Assembly: GCA_028752905.1 (NCBI GenBank)
Contig: JAQNBH010000011.1
Location: 35,007,124 to 35,071,123, forward strand
Reading direction: 5' to 3'
Length of the DNA stretch: 64,000 bases
From: Cladorhizidae sp. MBARI D1340-BT2
Lineage: Eukaryota; Porifera; Demospongiae; Poecilosclerida; Cladorhizidae
Below the pieces are notes generated by a model. The model was not told the origin of the DNA and ran no database searches. It worked only from the letters and a program-made list of their open reading frames with translations. Below are positions 59,386 through 64,000 of this stretch, in pieces. Positions within the stretch are counted from its first letter, which is position 1. Every line of letters begins with the position of its first letter. The position numbers and the translations under genes are program-made.

Positions 59386-61620
59386 CTCTGGAGAATCTAT
59401 AATGTTACAACAAGGGGCAACTAAACCAAAGTAGCTAGCTAACTAATGACTAATTACTACTATCAGGAAGCACATGTGAGTCAGTTCTGTTTCTGGGAGG
59501 GTGGTATGATTTCTTCTTCCTCCTCCCACTTCGAAACTTAGAACATGACCTCCCAGGCATGGCTAATGCAACCGCGAATGCTCAAGCAATTTTGTAGCCG
59601 TGAATACTGTGGTTAACAGGTTCATATTCAATGATATCACAGGTAAGAAGACGATCTATTTAAAAAATATATATATATTTATTTATTTTGAACAATTTAT
59701 AGCTAAGCTATATACAACTATGTGTGTATATATATATATATGGCAGTAGCTACGCAACTTCATCTAGCACGATAGGACTTCAGTTAGAACTACAATTTCG
59801 TGTGGCATACATGTGTATAAACATCTTTTACAGTGCATATTCAGCACACCAGCCAATGCTGCGAGCAAAAAAAATGCTGTTTTGCATAAAGGCATCCTGC
59901 TAACTGTTTTAATAGTAAATATTCTGATGAAAAGAGATAAGTTAATCATTCATTCGACATGATTTAACTGATCTCATGGTAATGCAAACATAATCAAACT
60001 AGAATGCTTATAGTTAACCTAGCCCATCCTTTCTAACAGTAAATGACTGACCATTCATTTCTTTCGCTTTGAACAATTGCAGAATGAGTTCTTCTTTATT
60101 TACCTTACCCACATTCCTGAATGCAGTCGATTTTGGAGCAGTGTTTCGCCACACTGTGAAAAGTGTCACAGGTGGCAGTTTGATATATACACAGTAGATA
60201 GTTTCTTCACATCAGAACAAAATAATTCAGTGAACTTATATTTTCATTGGATTTTAAATTGGCAAGTGAATATTATATGGGATAGATTACTTTGATTTAA
60301 AGGGGGTTCACTGTCCAAGAAATCTTTTTTTCCTTCAAGTTTATGAATCTATACAATTATCAGAGATCAATATACTCTGATATACGGTAAATTTTACAAA
60401 TTGGATACTCCTGGATTCTTTCCTCGAGGTGGAATTTCTTAGCCCTTTTTATACTTTATTGCCATCTTGGCGGGGAGGAGAAACATCGCCAAAACACTGC
60501 CATCCAAAAAGTTTATATGTAGCACTATGGCCAATCCAGCATTGGCCGGTCCACATTTTCCATTATGACCACACTCATTTATAATTTTCTTAATTTAAGA
60601 TAACCAAAATTTGATGGTATAGTTGCTAATAATATAATTCCTCCCATCCTCTAGTGCTCCCATCCTCTAGTTCTAACTAAAACTCTAGCTGTTTTGTGGT
60701 AAAAGACAATTATCTAAGGTATTGAAAACTCTAGCTGTTTTGTGGTAAAAGACAATTATCTAAGGTATTGTAAATGCAAAAACTCCAGGGAAGTAGCTAT
60801 CCCCCTCCAAACCTTGCAAGAAAAATTTACAAAGGACGTTGTCCATCAGGTGAGAATAATAATGCCCACTCAACTATTATTTGCATAGATGAGCGCGTCC
60901 AGATTCTGTGATTGATTCTCTCTATTATTGATCTATTGGTTATTATCATAACAAGTAACACAATAACACAATATAGGATTGAATAAGATTGAGCGCCAAA
61001 GTAAGTATGTGTAAATCATTCTCATCTTACTTATTACCATTCATGGGTATCACACACAAGTTCCATTTTGCCAGACCTCAAGATAATGTGTATAGCCTTT
61101 AATTTGCAGCAGATTTATTTATGCCCATCCAGAACAGATTGGACTTGTTCGATATAGCCAAACACCAATAATTATATGATGATAGCTCTATCCTTATGCT
61201 AAGTACTGCTGCAAATGAAGATTTAAGAGATAATAGGAAGTGTACAGAAAGGGGCAGGTCCCCTAACTAACACACCATATAAAACCCACTATCAGTTTTG
61301 ACAGTTGAACTGCTATATTTGCTCTATGTTGATGCCATGGTGACATTATGGTAATTATGAATACAGTAAAAAATTCAAAGAAAGATGATTCAGTACAATT
61401 ATATTCAGTACAATTATATTCAGTACAATTATATATAAATTATATTAACAACAGGAATTCATATCGAAAATAGTTTTAAAAATCAATATTTTATACAAGA
61501 CCATCATAGCATATTTATACACATTGGACAGATACATTGTGGCTAGTACTAAACTAAGAAAAAGATTAACTCTTTTTGTATTATGTATAACAGTCCAAAT
61601 ATTAAAATCAGAATAGTACT
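59386..61620. other. No gene recognised; short tandem duplications
   Basis: AT-rich spacer between the Mutator-like fragment and the kinase gene. It contains two perfect 46-bp tandem units (60679-60724, 60725-60770) and three 15-bp units 'attcagtacaattat' from 61388. It may include the kinase 3' untranslated region just below 61625 (several AATAAA-like AT-rich sites, none decisive). Confidence 0.45.
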
Positions 61621-61624
61621 AGCT

Positions 61625-61895
61625 CTACACTGATGAGCATTTAGCAGTCATGTATCCAGTATCCGCTGTACTTTCCATCAGCTCTATGGTATCGATGTCT
61701 CCGCAGTCTATGGCAGTCATCTCAATGGTTTCTGCATCACCAGTTGCAGTAAACTGCTCTGGAATAGTGCGTTCACTGAAACTTGTGTATTCAGCATTGA
61801 TTTCCAGGAGCAACGAAACAAGAGCAACCAAATCCCGGAAATTAGGCCTGTTCTCTGGTTTCAGCTCCCAACACTTCAGTATAACTAAATTAAAC
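61625..61895 (-). CDS. Tyrosine kinase, last coding exon (end of C-lobe and tail)
   Basis: Acceptor TTTCAG at 61896; one base (G) completes an ATG (Met) codon with the previous exon. It reads 'FNLVILKCWELKPENRPNFRDL', the last kinase helices with the conserved CW and RP.F residues, followed by an acidic tail of about 70 residues rich in Glu, Asp and Thr, containing 'AEYTSF' and 'TGYMTA'. Stop TAG at 61625-61627. The protein ends in CSSV, which fits a class I PDZ-binding motif (S/T-x-hydrophobic). Tail phosphotyrosine roles are inference. Confidence 0.87.
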
Positions 61896-62593
61896 CTGAA
61901 ATCAAAGGAAGTTTGTTGTAGTGTATGAAAATTGATGCCTTAAAAATTAATCAGCTTGATAACGTTAAATTTGCTGACAAATTAATGGATCAAACCCACC
62001 ATCTCCAAAGTCCAAGTGCTATATAACATAATTAAATTGCTAGGGGAATTGTTTGTATTGAAATAGTCTAAATAAAATTACCAATCTGCAAAATTGTATA
62101 TACAAGGCCGAGTTGAGCATAACTTGCTATATATCACATGTTTGATATTTTAGAAATGGTTTCATTTCTCGACCAAAATAATAACATAATTAACTTAGCA
62201 ATGGGGAAGGCACATGCTTATTAGTGACAAATTAGAGCATATCAAACAGCTATTCCAATAGTCACAAAGCTCTATAAACACTTACAAAAAATGACTTTTT
62301 AAGTAACAAGTGCTCTCAAGTGTCAAAATGTCTCATAAAGTGGAGATGAGTAGCACCATCTACAATTTCTTTGGAAAAAATTGAGAGAGAGTGGGCTAGG
62401 ACTATCGACAACAAGGTGAGAGATGGAAATCTTTAAAGGATTATTATTTCTAATCAAACATGTTCCAACATTTGAACTGAACTCTTCATCTTTAACAGGG
62501 CAATTGAAGAAACAAAAATATGTTGCACATGTGAGAAGAAGATCACCTTGTAGTTTCAATCAATTATACTACTTATGATATTTACTTGCTCAC
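61896..62593 (-). other. Kinase intron (698 bp)
   Basis: GTGAGC donor at 62593 and TTTCAG acceptor at 61896, phase 2. AT-rich, no internal gene seen; a small open frame at 62323-62559 has no recognisable similarity. Confidence 0.8.
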
Positions 62594-62736
62594 ATTTTTT
62601 CAGAGCATGCTACGTTATTAGGTTTATCCATTCTATATCCATCCTCCAGCATAGGACAGAGATCTCTTGCATTGATTCCAGCATAGGGGCTCTTTCCAGC
62701 GCTGAACAACTCCCAGCAGGTCACACCATAGGACCA
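62594..62736 (-). CDS. Tyrosine kinase, C-lobe exon
   Basis: 143-bp exon, acceptor TATATAG, donor GTGAGC. It reads 'WSYGVTCWELFSAGKSPYAG' and continues 'INARDLCPMLEDGYRMDKPN', the F-helix to G/H region typical of receptor tyrosine kinases (the family usually has 'WSFGVLLWE' and 'GYRMEKP'). It joins the upstream exon to give D-V-W-S and the downstream exon in phase 2. Confidence 0.9.
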
Positions 62737-62873
62737 CTATATTATCACATAATGGTATTACATCACAACCCAATACAATTATTATATGTTTGATAATACC
62801 ATAGGTGCATTTCCCCTACAGCAAGTACCTCAGATTTAAGAATAAATACTGTTATTCTCTTCTACAGACATAC

Positions 62874-63039
62874 CACATCAGTTTTCTCAGAGAATATCCC
62901 ATCTCCTAAACTTTCTGGAGCCATCCACTTAAAAGGTAGCTTTACACCCTTTTCCAGCTGTCTGAAGTAGTCCTTGGATGGGTTGATTGATTCAGAAAGA
63001 CCAAAATCAGAGACTTTAACCACAAGGTTGAAGTCAACC
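62874..63039 (-). CDS. Tyrosine kinase, activation-segment exon
   Basis: 166-bp exon, acceptor TTCTAG, donor GTATGT. It starts just before the DFG motif ('LVVKVSDFGLSES'), has one activation-loop Tyr ('KDYFRQ') and ends with 'LPFKWMAPESLGDG' and 'FSEKTDV'. The 'KWMAPES' form is characteristic of receptor-type tyrosine kinases rather than Src-type ('KWTAPE'). The preceding exon with the HRD catalytic loop, the ATP-binding lobe and any ectodomain must lie to the right of 64 kb. Confidence 0.9.
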
Positions 63040-64000
63040 CTAGAATATGACCCATTGAAGAGATAACAACAACTCAAGATAGTATTCTTTAGCTACACAA
63101 CAAAAGGAAACAAACTGTTTGGGAGCTGACCTAGTTAGATGCAGTAACATAAGGAGGATTACATTCTGTTTTGTGTTACAACACAGACAATACAACTCCT
63201 ACGCCCCTATATCATTTACGCTATCCTTCCCGAGGAGGAAGATCCTGTAATGTCCAAGGATTTTGAGATATTTATTACTTGGTTTTGGTTATAGATCAAA
63301 TGGTTATAGATCAAACTTTAGTAGGAGCACAATACACAAGAAACTCTATTATGTTAAAATTTACACAGATCTCTGATTTGAGACCCAAATAAAGTCTCTA
63401 CTGCAATTGCAGTCACAATCAGCTTGGATAGTATTGCATTGATCAGTACCAGTTTTGGTGACCCGGTTGGAGAAGTGTTTGAGGACTTAGCTGAGCTTGA
63501 GCTTACCTAAACTTGAAAGAAGAAAATCCAGCAGATTCGAATTAAGCTGGATTCACAAAACTAAGCTAGAATGTGCTACATGGTTTAGGAATGGACAAAA
63601 AAGGATGATGGAATGTCATTCTGGCATAGCTACTTAATGCAGCAGCATACTCTAGCTATGGAGGTTGTATCCACCATTTTTTACGGTACAGAAACCATTA
63701 TCAAATCTCGTAAGTTTAATACATGTACTGCCTCCCTCTATGGACAGAGAGAACTGGCCATATATGGGAAGGTTAACTAAAGGTGAGATAATGATGGAGG
63801 GAACACTAGAGTTACCGAATAGTGTTAGGAGTGAAAACTTTTCCTTTGACAAGTTCTCATCAGCTTCAGCAAATAAAGGCTAGAGCATCTTGTCGAAATG
63901 TTGCGAGTGTAAAATTCTAGTTGATTATTGAAGGTCATTTTAATTTCATTATGTTAACTGAGAGTTCTTTCAGTTATTAGGAACTGCTATCATTTTCTTA
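63040..64000 (-). other. Start of the next upstream kinase intron
   Basis: No exon recognised up to the edge. At about 63875-63960 there is a piece of the dispersed foldback family ('ggctagagcatcttgtcgaa', 'gttgattattgaaggtcatt'). Confidence 0.6.

Noticed and set aside
63652..63883. Open frames on both strands near the right edge as a further kinase exon
   Set aside because: Neither shows an HRD loop or other kinase motif, and part overlaps the dispersed foldback family.

Overview
The window looks like AT-rich nuclear DNA from an invertebrate animal, most likely a sponge. It has spliced genes with GT/AG introns, arrays of SRCR domains, a receptor-type tyrosine kinase, and decayed copies of Ty3/Gypsy, hAT, Merlin, pogo/Tigger and Mutator-like elements. 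The sponge assignment is inference from this gene content, and other SRCR-rich invertebrates are not excluded. No rRNA, tRNA, CRISPR or bacterial operon structure is visible.

Region 1 (about 1.6-24.9 kb, minus strand) is the main gene. Sixteen SRCR domains are each encoded by one exon, and every exon is open and bounded by a usable AG acceptor and GT donor in phase 1. The exons form eight pairs. In transcription order each pair is a B-type exon (SRCR plus a CxxC linker in front) followed by an A-type exon. Introns inside a pair are mostly 370-430 bp; introns between pairs are 0.9-3 kb and resemble each other, so the duplicated unit was exon pair plus intron. Every B domain has an extra Cys in the 'EVC' strand and every A domain an extra Cys in 'GYC'; each type lacks the extra Cys of the other. 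Neither end of the gene is in the window. Its introns carry a 1.5-kb inverted-repeat element (11.0-12.5 kb), a 1.1-kb AAT-type microsatellite (22.2-23.4 kb) and a GAT microsatellite (17.7 kb).

Region 2 (25-29.5 kb, plus strand) holds a decayed hAT transposase followed by a decayed Gypsy retroelement with a probable primer-binding site. A further Gypsy fragment lies at 0.3-0.85 kb.

Region 3 (29.6-43.4 kb) is a set of diverged duplications of a unit of about 3 kb, with foldback elements inside and one segment inverted. I find no convincing gene in it, except a possible secreted-protein exon at 42.2-42.5 kb.

Region 4 (45-59.4 kb) is a transposon graveyard: a possible transposase N-terminus, a Gypsy pol fragment, two different hAT remnants, two Merlin deletion derivatives (one with perfect 8-bp target-site duplications and a spliced transposase), a frameshifted pogo/Tigger gene with a PHD-like C-terminus, and a Mutator-like fragment.

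Region 5 (61.6-63.0 kb, minus strand) contains the last three exons of a tyrosine kinase gene: activation segment, C-lobe and tail. The catalytic-loop exon and everything 5' of it lie beyond the right edge.
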